Assembly: GCA_938004185.1 (NCBI GenBank)
Contig: CALKWN010000072.1
Location: forward strand, 1 to 20,190
DNA length: 20,190 nt
Reading direction: 5' to 3'
Source of the DNA: an uncultured candidate division WWE3 bacterium
GTDB taxonomy: Bacteria > Patescibacteriota > WWE3 > UBA101185 > UBA10185
Positions 20,140 through 20,190 of this stretch are shown here, piece by piece (position 1 is the stretch's first letter; each line of letters starts with the position of its first letter). Below the pieces are notes generated by a model. That model was not told the DNA's origin. It did no database searches and saw nothing but the letters and a program-made list of their open reading frames with translations. The position numbers and the translations under genes were made by a program.

Positions 20140-20190
20140 AGATCGGAAGAGCGTCGTGTAGGGAAAGAGTGTAGATCTCGGTGGTTGCCG
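20140..20190 (-). other. Illumina P5 adapter sequence, reverse complement (artefact)
   Basis: AGATCGGAAGAGCGTCGTGT and the bases after it are the reverse complement of the adapter at the left end, with one mismatch near the edge (GTGGTTGCC for GTGGTCGCC). The phage sequence ends at 20139. Confidence 0.98.

Overview
The window is a 20 kb contig from a tailed double-stranded DNA phage, probably a podovirus-like member of Caudoviricetes infecting a proteobacterium. The support is a primase-polymerase/helicase, a large terminase, a long P22-type portal protein, many tightly packed small genes with strong Shine-Dalgarno sites, and sigma70-consensus promoters. Both contig ends (1-49 and 20140-20190) are Illumina adapter in opposite orientations. 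The biological sequence is therefore 50-20139, and a gene is cut at each edge.

Layout. Bases 50-2744 are a leftward replication operon: a ribbon-helix-helix-like protein, the primase/helicase, and a truncated unknown gene, all served by a TTGACA-N18-TATAAT promoter at 2825-2854. From 2946 everything reads rightward. Bases 2946-4793 hold small genes (membrane proteins and a basic helix-turn-helix protein with its own promoter) and end at a terminator at 4861-4887. Bases 4794-5561 are an AT-rich non-coding stretch with iteron-like GTTTACGG/ATTTACGG repeats, direct on the left and inverted on the right; this is the best candidate for an origin or partition site. Bases 5562-7692 encode small accessory proteins, including a winged-helix protein followed by a palindrome and an extended -10 promoter.

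Bases 7685-8982 look like an integron-type gene-cassette cluster. Three 57-59 bp sites share AAC...GTT ends and the same central hairpin: an 8-bp stem with one bulged base after the third pair. A fourth site is degenerate. Between them sit single small ORFs, each starting 27-32 bp after the inferred crossover point. One encodes a Lar-like anti-restriction zinc ribbon. No integron integrase is visible. Bases 8979-12366 continue with accessory genes: MTDY-type paralogues, an interrupted thyX, a short protein resembling the start of Acb2/Tad1-type anti-defence proteins, and an N4 gp49/Sf6 gp66 family protein.

A promoter overlapped by a 12-bp inverted repeat (12404-12457) opens the packaging and virion module: putative small terminase, a DGRHR protein, TerL, a glycine-rich hydrophobic protein, portal, a small beta-rich protein, a collagen-like protein with 81-bp repeats, and a truncated gene. 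No lysis gene, major capsid gene, integrase, tRNA or CRISPR array was recognised.
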